From: Allobosea sp. BH3
GTDB lineage: Bacteria > Pseudomonadota > Alphaproteobacteria > Rhizobiales > Beijerinckiaceae
Assembly (NCBI RefSeq): GCF_025499465.1
Contig: NZ_JAIMCA010000006.1
Span: 248,001 to 312,000, forward strand
Direction: 5' to 3'
DNA length: 64,000 nt
Position numbers and translations under genes: made by a program. Positions 23,176 through 31,847 of this stretch are shown here, in pieces. The notes under the pieces are model-generated. The model saw only the letters and a list, made by a program, of their open reading frames with translations. It was not told where the DNA came from and did no database searches. Within the stretch, counting starts at the first letter, position 1; each line of letters begins with the position of its first letter.

Positions 23176-24400
23176 GCTCTTGTTCTGCTCCCTGCTGACG
23201 ATCGTTCCGGACTATCTCTACCGCCGCTACCGGCAGGGAAAGCGCCTCGGCAAGGAAATCACCTTCTACTCCGTCTGGTTCGAGCTGAGATGGGGCATCA
23301 CCGCCTGCCTGATGCTGACCATCGGGCTGATCACGGTGATTTTCTACAACCACCCCTCGACGGACAACGCGGCCGTCATGTTCCGTACGGTCCCGATCGT
23401 TCCAGAGGTCAATGGGCGCGTGGACCAGGTCCATCTCGGCGTCAGCGGGACGGTGACAAAAGGCGATCCGATCTTCAGCCTGGACAGCAGCAAGCAGCAG
23501 GCAGCGGTGGAGACCGCCCGGCGCAAGATCGCCGAGGTCGACGCCTCGCTCCTGGTGGCGCGCGCGGAAATCGTGACCGACGAGAGCCGCATTCTCGAAG
23601 CCAGGAGCGCCCTCAAGCAGGCCGTCGACGAACTGGAGACGAAGAAGGAGCTGCAACGCCGCAATGACGACATCGTCGCGCGGCGCGAGATCGAGCGGCT
23701 CGAGACGCTGGTGGCCGGGCGCGAGGCCGCCGTTGCGGCGTCTACCGCCTCCAAGACCGCGGCAGAGACGCGTATCGCGAGCCTGTTGCCGGCCGAAAGG
23801 GCGAGCGCGGAGGCGGCGCTCGCCCAGGCGCAGACCGATCTGGACAAAACCGTCGTACGCGCGGGCGTAACCGGCCGCGTCGAGCAGTTCACGCTGCGCG
23901 TCGGCGACATCGTCAACCCCTTGTTGCGGCCGGCCGGCGTCCTGATCCCGCAAGAGGCCGGGCGTACCACCTTGCAGGCCGGGTTCTCGCAGATCGAGGC
24001 GCAGGTGATGAAGCCCGGCATGGTCGCCGAGGTCACCTGCATGTCGAAGCCATGGGTCGTGATCCCGATGGTGGTGACCAACGTTCAGGACTTCATCGCC
24101 GCAGGCCAGGTGCGCGGTGGCGAGCAGTTGCTCGACGTGCAGCAGATCGCCAAGCCGGGGACGCTGCTCGCCTTCCTCGAGCCTCTTTATCCCGGCGGGC
24201 TCGACGGGGTCACACCAGGCAGCAGCTGCATCGCCAACGCCTATTCGAGCAACCACGAGCTGATCGTATCGGGCAAGCTCTCGACGGGGCGGAAGATCGC
24301 CCTCCATGCCGTCGATGCGGTGGGGCTCGTGCATGCCCTTCTGCTGCGCATCCAGGCGCTGGTTCTTCCGATCCGGACGTTGGTTTTCGGCGGACACTGA
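23168..24400 (+). CDS. HlyD family periplasmic adaptor (membrane fusion protein)
   Basis: A 410-residue protein with a short hydrophobic N terminus, a membrane anchor at about 38-60, a biotinyl-lipoyl-like segment (VPEVNGRVDQVHLGVSGTVTKGDPIFSLD), a long coiled-coil hairpin (about 105-235) and a second lipoyl half (DKTVVRAGVTGRVEQFTLRVGDIV). The start is the ATG at 23168 overlapping the previous stop; the frame is open further upstream, but that part duplicates the neighbour's coding region. Such adaptors link inner-membrane exporters to outer-membrane channels. No exporter or channel gene is adjacent, so it may use a distant pump or work only with the small membrane protein. Confidence 0.88.
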   Translation: MLELLFCSLLTIVPDYLYRRYRQGKRLGKEITFYSVWFELRWGITACLMLTIGLITVIFYNHPSTDNAAVMFRTVPIVPEVNGRVDQVHLGVSGTVTKGDPIFSLDSSKQQAAVETARRKIAEVDASLLVARAEIVTDESRILEARSALKQAVDELETKKELQRRNDDIVARREIERLETLVAGREAAVAASTASKTAAETRIASLLPAERASAEAALAQAQTDLDKTVVRAGVTGRVEQFTLRVGDIVNPLLRPAGVLIPQEAGRTTLQAGFSQIEAQVMKPGMVAEVTCMSKPWVVIPMVVTNVQDFIAAGQVRGGEQLLDVQQIAKPGTLLAFLEPLYPGGLDGVTPGSSCIANAYSSNHELIVSGKLSTGRKIALHAVDAVGLVHALLLRIQALVLPIRTLVFGGH

Positions 24401-24666
24401 GGCAACCTCTCATGCATCTGGGGGATGCGCGTCGGCACGGCCTTCAACAATTTGGCTTGATCGGAATCGCACTTCCGGCTGTTCTGAGGACGAGATCGGC
24501 CCTCTCCTCGCGCAAACGTCGAGAGACGGCCCGCCCGCTGCCTAAGATGGCGCCGCGCCTTTCTGCCAAGCGCGCAGCGTCCCGAATGCGATCTGCCCTA
24601 TAGGAGCCGGGCTGATGCCCTGCCCGGCTTGCGACACCTTGACGACTTCGTTGCCATGGAGGGGTG

Positions 24667-25161
24667 ATGCGACAGCCTAGCCGGACCAAGCTTCTTTCCG
24701 CCGCTATTCCAGCCAGCATGATGATCCTGCCTCTCCTGCTCGCCGGCTGCGGCGGCGGCGAAGGCCTCTCGCCGGGCGCAAGCACGGCCGCGGTCGCGCC
24801 CGCCCCCACCAATGTCACGCGCGACCAGTTGGTCGGGCGCTGGGGTATCGCCTCCTTCCACACCGACAAGGACCGTAGACGCACCGAGGCCGAGGCGAAG
24901 TCGCAGTGCAGCCAGCCCTACACCATCGCCAAGGGGCCGCATGACGGTGTGATGATGCATGTGGCCGACGATCCCAAGCCTTATGAGCTCAGGCTGAAGG
25001 CCGGGGCGGGCGGCAGGAACTTTCTCGGCTTCGAGGCGCCGGCTGGCGATCCGCAGGACCGCGAACTGCTGTCGGTCGCGCCGAACATGCTGGTGATGCG
25101 CTTCGTCGATCCGGACGCCCACCGGCGCTACGGCACCTTCATCTTCTCCCGCTGCGGCTGA
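24667..25161 (+). CDS. Putative lipoprotein of unknown function
   Basis: A 164-residue protein with signal peptide and lipobox (ASMMILPLLLAGC; cysteine near residue 28), then GGGEG. An AP-rich linker leads to a domain (about 50-164: DQLVGRWGIASFHTDKDRRRTEAEAKSQCSQPYTIAKGP) reminiscent of small envelope beta-barrels. GGAGGGG lies just before the start; a GTG at 24664 is an alternative. It is followed 15 nt later by an L,D-transpeptidase gene on the same strand, which suggests a cell-wall setting. No enzymatic function is visible. Confidence 0.72.
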   Translation: MRQPSRTKLLSAAIPASMMILPLLLAGCGGGEGLSPGASTAAVAPAPTNVTRDQLVGRWGIASFHTDKDRRRTEAEAKSQCSQPYTIAKGPHDGVMMHVADDPKPYELRLKAGAGGRNFLGFEAPAGDPQDRELLSVAPNMLVMRFVDPDAHRRYGTFIFSRCG

Positions 25162-25176
25162 CGGAGCAGACGAGAC

Positions 25177-25812
25177 ATGGATATCTCCCGCGATATGGCC
25201 CGCAGAATCCCCGCCATCGGCCTCGCTCTGATCTTCGGGCTTGCCCTGCCTGCGGCGACCTCCGCCCAGCCGCGCCCTCCGGCGGGCATTGAGGAAACCA
25301 TGGACGTCGGCGACGAGCCCGGGCGCATCTCGACCGAAGAGGTCAGCATCTCGGACGGGCCCTATGCCCGGCAGATGGTGCTCTTCCGCTCGACAGAGGC
25401 GCCCGGGACCGTCGTGATCCATTCGGCCGAGCGCTTCCTCTACGTGGTCCAGGGCAATGGGCGGGCTCTGCGCTACGGCATCGGCGTCGGCCGCGAGGGC
25501 TTCACCTGGTCCGGACAGGTGCAGGTGAGCCGCAAGGCGGAGTGGCCGGATTGGCGCCCTCCCCCGGAGATGCTGCAACGCCAGCCCTATCTGCCGCGCT
25601 TCATGGCCGGCGGGCCTGGCAATCCGATGGGTGCGCGGGCGCTTTATCTCGGCTCGACCGTGTTCCGCATCCACGGCACCAACCAGCCCGAGACGATCGG
25701 ACAGGCGATCTCGTCCGGCTGCTTCCGGCTCGCGAACGGCGACATCGTCGATCTGTATTCGCGCGTGCCGATGGGAACCAAGGTCATCATCCGCCACAAG
25801 GCGACGTTGTAA
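25177..25812 (+). CDS. L,D-transpeptidase (YkuD/ErfK family)
   Basis: A 211-residue exported protein with signal peptide (about 1-31, ending TSAQ). The YkuD catalytic domain (about 75-207) carries the signature IHGTNQPETIGQAISSGCFRL, with His166, catalytic Cys182 and Arg184. These enzymes form 3-3 peptidoglycan cross-links or attach proteins such as porins or Braun-type lipoproteins to peptidoglycan. Attachment of outer-membrane beta-barrel proteins by L,D-transpeptidases is known in alphaproteobacteria, which makes the porin encoded 1.1 kb downstream notable. The substrate here is unproven. Confidence 0.92.
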   Translation: MDISRDMARRIPAIGLALIFGLALPAATSAQPRPPAGIEETMDVGDEPGRISTEEVSISDGPYARQMVLFRSTEAPGTVVIHSAERFLYVVQGNGRALRYGIGVGREGFTWSGQVQVSRKAEWPDWRPPPEMLQRQPYLPRFMAGGPGNPMGARALYLGSTVFRIHGTNQPETIGQAISSGCFRLANGDIVDLYSRVPMGTKVIIRHKATL

Positions 25813-25836
25813 ACGGCTCAAAAGGGGAAGCATGCC

Positions 25837-26877
25837 ATGTCGAAGGCTCAACGCATTCGCCTGCGCCGTATCGGCCTCGCCGCCATCGGCGCGCTGGTAG
25901 GCGGCATTCTCGCAGCCCCGGCCGGCGCCGGCACGCTCGATACGGTCAAGCAGCGCGGGACGCTGCAATGCGGCGTCAGCGAGGGCGTGGCCGGCTTCTC
26001 GGAACAGGACGGCCAGGGCAAATGGAACGGCTTCGACGTCGACTTCTGCCGCGCCGTCGCGGCTGCTGTCCTTGGCGACGCCGGCAAGGTGACCTTCACG
26101 CCGCTCTCGGCGAGCCAGCGCTTCGATGCGCTGAAGGGCGGGCAGGTCGATCTGCTCGCGCGCAACTCGACATGGACGCTCGGGCGCGAGGCGGAACTCG
26201 GCCTCGCCTTCGCTGGCATCACCTATCATGACGGGCAGGGCTTCCTGGCCAAGCGCGCGCTCGGCGCCGATGGGGCGCTCGCCCTCGACAAAGCGAAGAT
26301 CTGCGTGGAAGCCGGCACAACGACCCAGCTCAACCTCGCCGATTTCTTCCGCGCCAACTCCATGACCTATGAGGAGAAGGTCTTCCCGAGCGCCGCGGAA
26401 GCCTTCAGCGCCTTCCAGTCCGGCCAGTGCGACGTGCTCAGCCGTGACCAGTCGGCCCTGCATGGCGAACGGCTGAGGCTGGCCAAGCCGTCCGATGCCG
26501 TGGTGCTGCCGGATGTGATCTCGAAGGAGCCGCTCGGCCCGGTGGTGCGCAGCGATGATTTCCCCTGGTTCAACGTGGTGAAATGGGTGAACTTCGCGTT
26601 GGTGAACGCGGAGGAGCTCGGCATCTCCGGCGGCGCGATCGACGAGGCGTTGAAGTCGCAGAAGCCTGATGTGCGCCGCTTCACCGGAGCCGAGGGCGGC
26701 TTCGGCAAGGCGCTCGGCATCGATGCCGATTGGGCGATCCGTGCCGTCAAGGCCACCGGCAGCTATGCCGAGATCTATGAGCGCAATCTAGGCACCAGCT
26801 CCAAGCTCGGCATACCGCGCGGCCTCAACCAGCTCTGGAGCATGGGGGGCGTGCTCTATGCCCCGCCGCTGCGGTAA
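25837..26877 (+). CDS. Amino-acid ABC transporter substrate-binding protein (AapJ-like)
   Basis: A 346-residue periplasmic protein with a signal peptide (about 1-31). The family-3 solute-binding fold reads GTLDTVKQRGTLQCGVSEGVAGFSEQDG, WNGFDVDFCRAVAAAVLGD and a C-terminal segment with GLNQLWSMGGVLYAPPLR. Length and motifs match the general L-amino-acid-binding protein AapJ/BztA of rhizobia. No AapQ, AapM or AapP genes are adjacent, so it is an orphan that may use a transporter encoded elsewhere or act as a sensor. The next ORF is in the same frame directly after its TAA stop. Confidence 0.9.
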   Translation: MSKAQRIRLRRIGLAAIGALVGGILAAPAGAGTLDTVKQRGTLQCGVSEGVAGFSEQDGQGKWNGFDVDFCRAVAAAVLGDAGKVTFTPLSASQRFDALKGGQVDLLARNSTWTLGREAELGLAFAGITYHDGQGFLAKRALGADGALALDKAKICVEAGTTTQLNLADFFRANSMTYEEKVFPSAAEAFSAFQSGQCDVLSRDQSALHGERLRLAKPSDAVVLPDVISKEPLGPVVRSDDFPWFNVVKWVNFALVNAEELGISGGAIDEALKSQKPDVRRFTGAEGGFGKALGIDADWAIRAVKATGSYAEIYERNLGTSSKLGIPRGLNQLWSMGGVLYAPPLR

Positions 26878-26934
26878 CCCGGCGGCAGAAGCCCTGCCCC
26901 CGGTGAAGCAGACCGCGCCGAAAGCGAGCAACCA

Positions 26935-28239
26935 TTGAGACTTTCCTGCGCCAGCGGTCTCGCGGCGCGGCTGGTGGGTAGCGCCAGCCTCCGTGCCCTG
27001 ATCGCAGTTGCCTTCGGCGGCCTTGCGGCAGACGGCGCGCGCGCCGCGAACCGGCCTCCGACCTTTGTGCGGAGCTGCACGATCGAGGCGCCCGATCCAA
27101 CGCCGCTGTTCTCCGCGCCCGCCACGCAAAAGCCGGATGAAGAGGAAGACGACGACGAGGCGGACTCGGACGACGATGATGACGACGACGACCCGCCGCC
27201 ACGCGGATTCATCTCGCCAGGCTCCAGTGCCTGCATCGCTATCTCCGGCACGGTGAATGCCGGCTTCCAGCGCGATGAATACCGCGCCAACGCCCTGACG
27301 CGAGCGACCGGCCAGGTGCCGCCGAACCTGACGAGCTTTCCGCTCAGCACGACCTTCCGGATCGAGAGCGGGCAGAGCGTCGGGGACGGTTTGTATCTTG
27401 CCACGGCCTTCGAGTTCTCCGTCGACACGAACACCGAAGGCGGCAACGACCTCACTCTCAGTGAGGCGAGCGTCACGTTCGGGGCCTTCGCCTTCGGTCT
27501 CGCGAGTTCGCGCTTCGACTTCTGGACCGGCGACGAATTCGCCTTCATCGGCCGGATTCCGAGCCGCACCGTCGCCCTTATCGGCTATGAGCGGCAGATC
27601 ACGGAAAGCCTGAGCCTCTCGCTTTCCGCCGAGGACATCTCCGCCGACCAGCGTGTACGTCTGTTAACGGGCGGGCAGCGCGTGCCGGATGCGGTCGCAC
27701 GCCTGCTCTATGAGAGCGGCTCGCTGACGCTGCATGGAGCTGTGGCGCTGCGCGAGGTGCCGCGCCTGGGCGCTGCCAGCCTCGTCGGCCGCGCCGCCAT
27801 CCTCGGCGCGACATGGGAGGCGACGGTGCTGGAACGGTCTCTGACGATCACCGGCCAGATCGCCGGCGCTGTGAACGCCCCGCCCTATATCGGCTCGCAG
27901 CTCGACCGGCGCAGCGTCCTGCCGTTGCTGACCGGGGAGGACACGACGCGTGGCTGGTCCGGCGTCGTATCCATCGGCCGGGATTGGACGGATGACTGGT
28001 CCAGCAACGCTTACGTGAGCCGCTACGATCTCTCCCTGCCACCGTCCGCAGCCGGAAAGAACCAGATCCGCATCGACCGCGTGGCGGCGAACATCGTCTG
28101 GGCTCCGGTCGAGGGCCTGCGGATCGGCGCCGAGGCCTCGGTCGCATGGCAGCGGACGGAACTCGCCGGCCGGACGATCGCCGCCAGCTTCAGTGGCAGG
28201 CAGAGCTCGGCGCAGGTGTTTATCGAACGGACTTTCTAG
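26935..28239 (+). CDS. Porin (alphaproteobacterial type) with acidic insert
   Basis: A 434-residue outer-membrane protein. It has a TTG start at 26935; no ATG or GTG is present in frame between the previous stop and this point. The N terminus looks like a signal peptide ending DGARA-AN. An unusually acidic run of Asp and Glu (about residues 67-84) precedes the beta-barrel, then GFISPGSSACIAISGTVNAGF begins the porin part. Alternating strands follow to a terminal ...FIERTF ending in phenylalanine, as expected for outer-membrane barrels. The acidic stretch could bind Ca2+ or lie at the periplasmic side; that is inference. It sits 57 nt after the orphan binding protein. Confidence 0.82.
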   Translation: MRLSCASGLAARLVGSASLRALIAVAFGGLAADGARAANRPPTFVRSCTIEAPDPTPLFSAPATQKPDEEEDDDEADSDDDDDDDDPPPRGFISPGSSACIAISGTVNAGFQRDEYRANALTRATGQVPPNLTSFPLSTTFRIESGQSVGDGLYLATAFEFSVDTNTEGGNDLTLSEASVTFGAFAFGLASSRFDFWTGDEFAFIGRIPSRTVALIGYERQITESLSLSLSAEDISADQRVRLLTGGQRVPDAVARLLYESGSLTLHGAVALREVPRLGAASLVGRAAILGATWEATVLERSLTITGQIAGAVNAPPYIGSQLDRRSVLPLLTGEDTTRGWSGVVSIGRDWTDDWSSNAYVSRYDLSLPPSAAGKNQIRIDRVAANIVWAPVEGLRIGAEASVAWQRTELAGRTIAASFSGRQSSAQVFIERTF

Positions 28240-28261
28240 AGCCTTCTCATGGAAGCGCGAG

Positions 28262-28360
28262 ACATCCCGGACGCAGCGAAGCGAAGATCCGGGATCCATG
28301 CCGAAACCTTAGTCGGACGCGTTCCTGCATGGATCCCGGGTCAAGCCCGGGATGACGGCG
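28262..28360. repeat. Palindromic intergenic repeat, copy 1
   Basis: Between the convergent porin and SMP-30 genes lies a compound inverted repeat. ATCCCGGA pairs with TCCGGGAT (28264-28295). A 16-bp arm (28286-28301) matches the inverted sequence at 28327-28342 with one mismatch. A tighter CCCGGG hairpin follows (28333-28353). It ends GGGATGACGGCGC, the same end as the copy at 51962-52010. It may stop transcripts from both sides. Similar CCGGGATGAC elements are common between genes in this bacterial group. Confidence 0.7.
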
Positions 28361-28456
28361 CGGTTCCGCAACGCATCCGTTATCTCTCAGCAGCTTAGAG
28401 AGACATCCGCCCAAATTGATTCAACTTGTTCGGACCTCACTCCAACCGTTGTCGCG

Positions 28457-30085
28457 TCACCCCGCCGTAGCGGCGATGACCGCGTCGACATCCGTGACCA
28501 CGCACACGTTCTGCAGCGCGTAGTTCACCGAGGCGGTGTGCCATTCGGCGTTCATCGTCGAGCAGGCGTCCTCCGGCACCACCATGAAATAGCCCTTGTC
28601 GGCGCCGGTGCGGGCGGTGTGCTCGATCGACATGTTGGTCCAGGCGCCGGTGACGATGACGACGTCTCGGCCGAGTGCCTTGAGAACGGTCTCCAGCCGC
28701 GTCCCCTCCCAGGCGCTCATGCGCTGCTTCTCGACGACATGATCACCACCCTGAGCTTCCAGCCCCGGCACGGCCGCCGCCCCCCATGTGCCGCGCACCA
28801 GCGCCGTGGCATCGGCCAGCCCCTCGAAGAGCGGGGCGTTCATGGTGACGCCCGGCGCACCGGGCTCGACGACGAACCAGACATGGATGACGGGTATGCC
28901 CCTCGCCCGCGCGGCCTGCGCCAGCCGCGCGGCGTTGCCGATGGCATTCTGTTCCTTGCAATGGGCGGGCGAGCCGGAGGCCGCGAAGGCACCGCCGTCC
29001 ATCACCACGTCGTTCTGCATGTCCTGGATCAGCAGCGCGCAGCGAGAGGGATCCAGCCGGTAGCCCGCCGCCGCTTTCTTGACGCCGCCGGGGGAAATGA
29101 AGGCCGCCGCGTCGAGGTTACTGACCGGCCGGTCCGGCGCTGTTGCGCCGCCGTGACGGGCGCCTCCCGTCGCGCCGGCCTTCATATAAGGCTCCATCCG
29201 CGGGCCGACCTTGGTCTCGACAGCATAGAGCGAATGGCTGGCGGTCAGGAAGAGTGTGCGCCAATCCGGACCGCCCCATGTGAGGTTGCCGACGAGTTCC
29301 GGCACGCGCAGCTTGCCGATCAGTTCGCCCTTGATCGTATAGACCCAGACGCCGCCGGGGCCGCAGACCCAGACATTGCCCTGCGCGTCGCATTTCATGC
29401 CGTCCGGCACGCCGGGCTCGCTCTGCGAGACGATGCCCGAGGCGAAGACGCGGCCCGGTCCCAGCCTGCCGTCGGGCAGAATATCGAAGACGCGGATATT
29501 ACACTGCACCGTATCGTTGACGAAGAGCCGGTCCTCGGTGGGGCAGAAGCAGAGCCCATTGGGCTGGTCGAAGAGGTAGCGATCGACCAGCAGCTCCGGC
29601 GCCCCGCCGCCGGGCGTAATGCGGTAGACCCCTTGAAAGCCGAGCTGGCGCGGTCGCTCGACGCCGAAGACCGGCATGCGGCCATACCAGGGATCGGAGA
29701 AATAGATCGCTCCATCCGACTTCACGACCACGTCGTTGGGGCTGTTGAGCTCCATGCCTTCGAAATGCGAGGCGATGGTCTCACGCCTTCCATCGGGCCG
29801 CTCGCGCACGAGGGTCGAAGTCGAGTGCTCACAAACGATGAGGTTGAGGTCGGCATCGTAGGTCATGCCGTTGCATTTGTTCGCCGGCCGCATGGCCTCG
29901 CGGATGCCGCCCTTGTCCCAGCGGCGGCGGACATCGCCCGGCATGTCCGAAAACAGCAGGTGATGCTCGCGCGGATGCCAGACCGGCCCCTCGCAGAATT
30001 CAAAACCGGTGCCGAGCTGGCGCACCGGCGCCCAGAGGTCGACCAGATCGGCGAAGCCGGGGCTGACGGCGAGGTGCGTGGTCAT
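28457..30085 (-). CDS. SMP-30/gluconolactonase fused to cysteine-hydrolase-like domain
   Basis: A 542-residue protein read from the ATG at 30085; a longer open frame overlaps the upstream gene. Residues about 20-300 form an SMP-30/gluconolactonase beta-propeller (EFCEGPVWH, NSPNDVVVKSDGAIYFSDP, PNGLCF, PDGMKCDAQGNVWV), which opens lactones. Residues about 345-540 form an isochorismatase-like fold with the Asp (LLIQDMQND) and Lys (EKQRMSAWEGT) of the triad, but the usual catalytic Cys is Ser486 (TNMSIEHT). The second domain may thus lack thiol-type amidase activity or use serine. This is the last gene of the 20-kb operon. Confidence 0.88.
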   Translation of the reverse strand: MTTHLAVSPGFADLVDLWAPVRQLGTGFEFCEGPVWHPREHHLLFSDMPGDVRRRWDKGGIREAMRPANKCNGMTYDADLNLIVCEHSTSTLVRERPDGRRETIASHFEGMELNSPNDVVVKSDGAIYFSDPWYGRMPVFGVERPRQLGFQGVYRITPGGGAPELLVDRYLFDQPNGLCFCPTEDRLFVNDTVQCNIRVFDILPDGRLGPGRVFASGIVSQSEPGVPDGMKCDAQGNVWVCGPGGVWVYTIKGELIGKLRVPELVGNLTWGGPDWRTLFLTASHSLYAVETKVGPRMEPYMKAGATGGARHGGATAPDRPVSNLDAAAFISPGGVKKAAAGYRLDPSRCALLIQDMQNDVVMDGGAFAASGSPAHCKEQNAIGNAARLAQAARARGIPVIHVWFVVEPGAPGVTMNAPLFEGLADATALVRGTWGAAAVPGLEAQGGDHVVEKQRMSAWEGTRLETVLKALGRDVVIVTGAWTNMSIEHTARTGADKGYFMVVPEDACSTMNAEWHTASVNYALQNVCVVTDVDAVIAATAG

Positions 30086-30098
30086 GGCGCCCTCGGGC

Positions 30099-30947
30099 TC
30101 ACGCCGCAAACCAGTTGCGGGACGGCAGCGACTGCACCACCGGGCCGGGCACCGCCATGTCCATGCGGCCAACGACCTGGCCGTGGGCGATCTTGGCCGG
30201 CTTGTCGTGCACCGGCAGCAGGAAAGCGCCGGCGGAGAGCAGCTTCTTGATCGCCGCCTTCTCCTCGCGCTTGGAGACGCCGTGATTGCCGGTGGTGCGC
30301 GGCTCGTTGGCGCTGATCTCGTGGAAGGGCGTCACGATCTGGTCGTTGAAGTCATAGATCACGTCGCCACAGATGATCGCCCTGCCCTCGACGGTGTCGA
30401 CATGGACGTTCATCGAGCCCTCGGTATGGGCGCCTGCGGCCTCGAGATAGCAGCCGGGGAAGAGTTCGATCATCCCGGAGAGTTCGAGATCCTCGAAGCG
30501 TAGCGCATCTCGCGTGTGCAGCCGGTCGATCAGGTGCTTGATGTCGGGCGCCGGGTATTGCGGGTGCATCAGCCCCGAGACGGAATATTCCAGCTCGCGT
30601 CGGTTGACGAGGACGGTGGTGTTCATCGGGAAGAGCTCGTCCTTCCCGGCATGGTCGATATGGAGATGGGTGTGCATGACGTAGCGCACGTCGCCCATCC
30701 GCACGCCGTATTTGGCGAGCTGGTTCTCGATCATGTTCTCGTGGAACTGGAGCCCGCGCATGCCGAGCGTCTCCATGATCTGGTTATGGCGGTAGCCAGT
30801 GTCGACGACGACCGGCCAGGGCCCGCCGAGGATCAGGAAGCCGTAAGTCGGGACGCGGCGGGTGCGGCCGCAGTCACGGCCCAGCACCAGGAAGCTCGAC
30901 TCGAGCTCGATGTCGCCATAGTCGAGAATCTTGATTTCGAGCGCCAT
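30099..30947 (-). CDS. Metallo-beta-lactamase-fold hydrolase, N-acyl-homoserine-lactonase type
   Basis: A 282-residue metallohydrolase with the zinc-binding motif HTHLHIDHAG (about 112-121) and further metal ligands (EAAGAHTEGSMNVHV; GDVIYD; PVHDKP). It resembles the AttM/AiiA-like lactonases, which open acyl-homoserine-lactones or other gamma-lactones. It starts just after the amidohydrolase gene in the operon (18 nt gap) and precedes the SMP-30 fusion (13 nt gap). Three hydrolases in a row suggest sequential opening or removal of ring products in a catabolic pathway rather than quorum quenching, but either is possible. Confidence 0.85.
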   Translation of the reverse strand: MALEIKILDYGDIELESSFLVLGRDCGRTRRVPTYGFLILGGPWPVVVDTGYRHNQIMETLGMRGLQFHENMIENQLAKYGVRMGDVRYVMHTHLHIDHAGKDELFPMNTTVLVNRRELEYSVSGLMHPQYPAPDIKHLIDRLHTRDALRFEDLELSGMIELFPGCYLEAAGAHTEGSMNVHVDTVEGRAIICGDVIYDFNDQIVTPFHEISANEPRTTGNHGVSKREEKAAIKKLLSAGAFLLPVHDKPAKIAHGQVVGRMDMAVPGPVVQSLPSRNWFAA

Positions 30948-30965
30948 TGTCGTCTCCCCTCGGAC

Positions 30966-31847
30966 TTATCGGGCGAGGCGGTAGACCCGCCTCGCAGTGT
31001 CGTTGAACACGGCCCCATGCGCGGTTGCGGGCACGGCGGCGCGATGGGCGTCGATCAGCTCGGCATAGGTGGTCCAGAGCTTCTCGATCGGAAAATTGGA
31101 GCCGAAGAGGCAGCGATCGGCCCCGAACAGCGCCAGCGTCTCCCTGGCGATGAAGGCGATCTGGTCCGGGTCGTTCCGGCGCTGGAAGGTGCCGAGACCG
31201 GAGAGTTTGCTGACGATGTTGGGCCGTGCGGCGAGCAGCATCATGCCGGCACGCCAGAGGGCGACGCCATCGGGCGAGAGGTCCTCCAGCATGCCGGCGT
31301 GCTGGAGCACGAAGGTCACGCGCGGGCAGGCAGCGGCAAGCTGCGCGGCGCCCGCCATCTGGCCGGAGAAGACCTGCAGATCGAAGCTGAAGCCGTAATC
31401 GGCCAGCGCTTCGACATTGGCCATCAGTTGCGGATCGAGCGCGAGATCGGGGCCGCTGGCGAAGCGGTAGAGCGGGTTTTCGTGCCAATGGAGCTGCATG
31501 CGCACGCCGCGAACGCGAGCGTTGCGGGCGAGCTGGTCGAATTGCGGGCGGGCATCGCCGGACAGCAGATCGGCATAGGCGACGATGGCGATCGGAAAGC
31601 CGGATTCCTCCGAAGCCTGCGAGACGAAGGCGACCTCGTCGAGATAGCGCGCCGGCGCCCAGTTGGCCTGGACATAGACGGCCTCGGTAACGCCCAGCGG
31701 GCGGCAATCGGCGAGATATTCACTCACAGGATAGTCGCGCCGCAGCGGCTCGTAAGGGCCGAAGATGCGCGGCAGCATCGGCCCGACGAGCCAAGGCAGA
31801 TCAGCCTGCTTCCAGATATGGAAATGGGAATCGACGATGTCGGTCAT
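30966..31847 (-). CDS. Amidohydrolase family 2 (TIM-barrel) protein
   Basis: A 293-residue protein starting MTDIVDSHFHIWKQ, the HxH metal motif of the amidohydrolase-2 family. Later barrel residues are RMQLHWHENPLYRF, VLQHAGM and the C-terminal FGSNFPIEK. Members hydrolyse lactones or decarboxylate ring-fission products such as 2-pyrone-4,6-dicarboxylate. Its start overlaps the VWA gene by 4 nt (ATGA), so translation is coupled. It fits a catabolic pathway with lactone intermediates; the exact substrate is unknown. Confidence 0.88.
   Translation of the reverse strand: MTDIVDSHFHIWKQADLPWLVGPMLPRIFGPYEPLRRDYPVSEYLADCRPLGVTEAVYVQANWAPARYLDEVAFVSQASEESGFPIAIVAYADLLSGDARPQFDQLARNARVRGVRMQLHWHENPLYRFASGPDLALDPQLMANVEALADYGFSFDLQVFSGQMAGAAQLAAACPRVTFVLQHAGMLEDLSPDGVALWRAGMMLLAARPNIVSKLSGLGTFQRRNDPDQIAFIARETLALFGADRCLFGSNFPIEKLWTTYAELIDAHRAAVPATAHGAVFNDTARRVYRLAR

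Noticed and set aside
24598..26463. A 621-codon open frame on the minus strand
   Set aside because: It is antisense to the lipoprotein, L,D-transpeptidase and binding-protein genes, all of which have signal peptides and catalytic motifs on the other strand.
30099..30947. A quorum-quenching lactonase as the primary role
   Set aside because: The HxHxDH motif fits AHL lactonases, but operon context with an amidohydrolase and SMP-30 lactonase points to catabolic lactones; I kept the broader family name.
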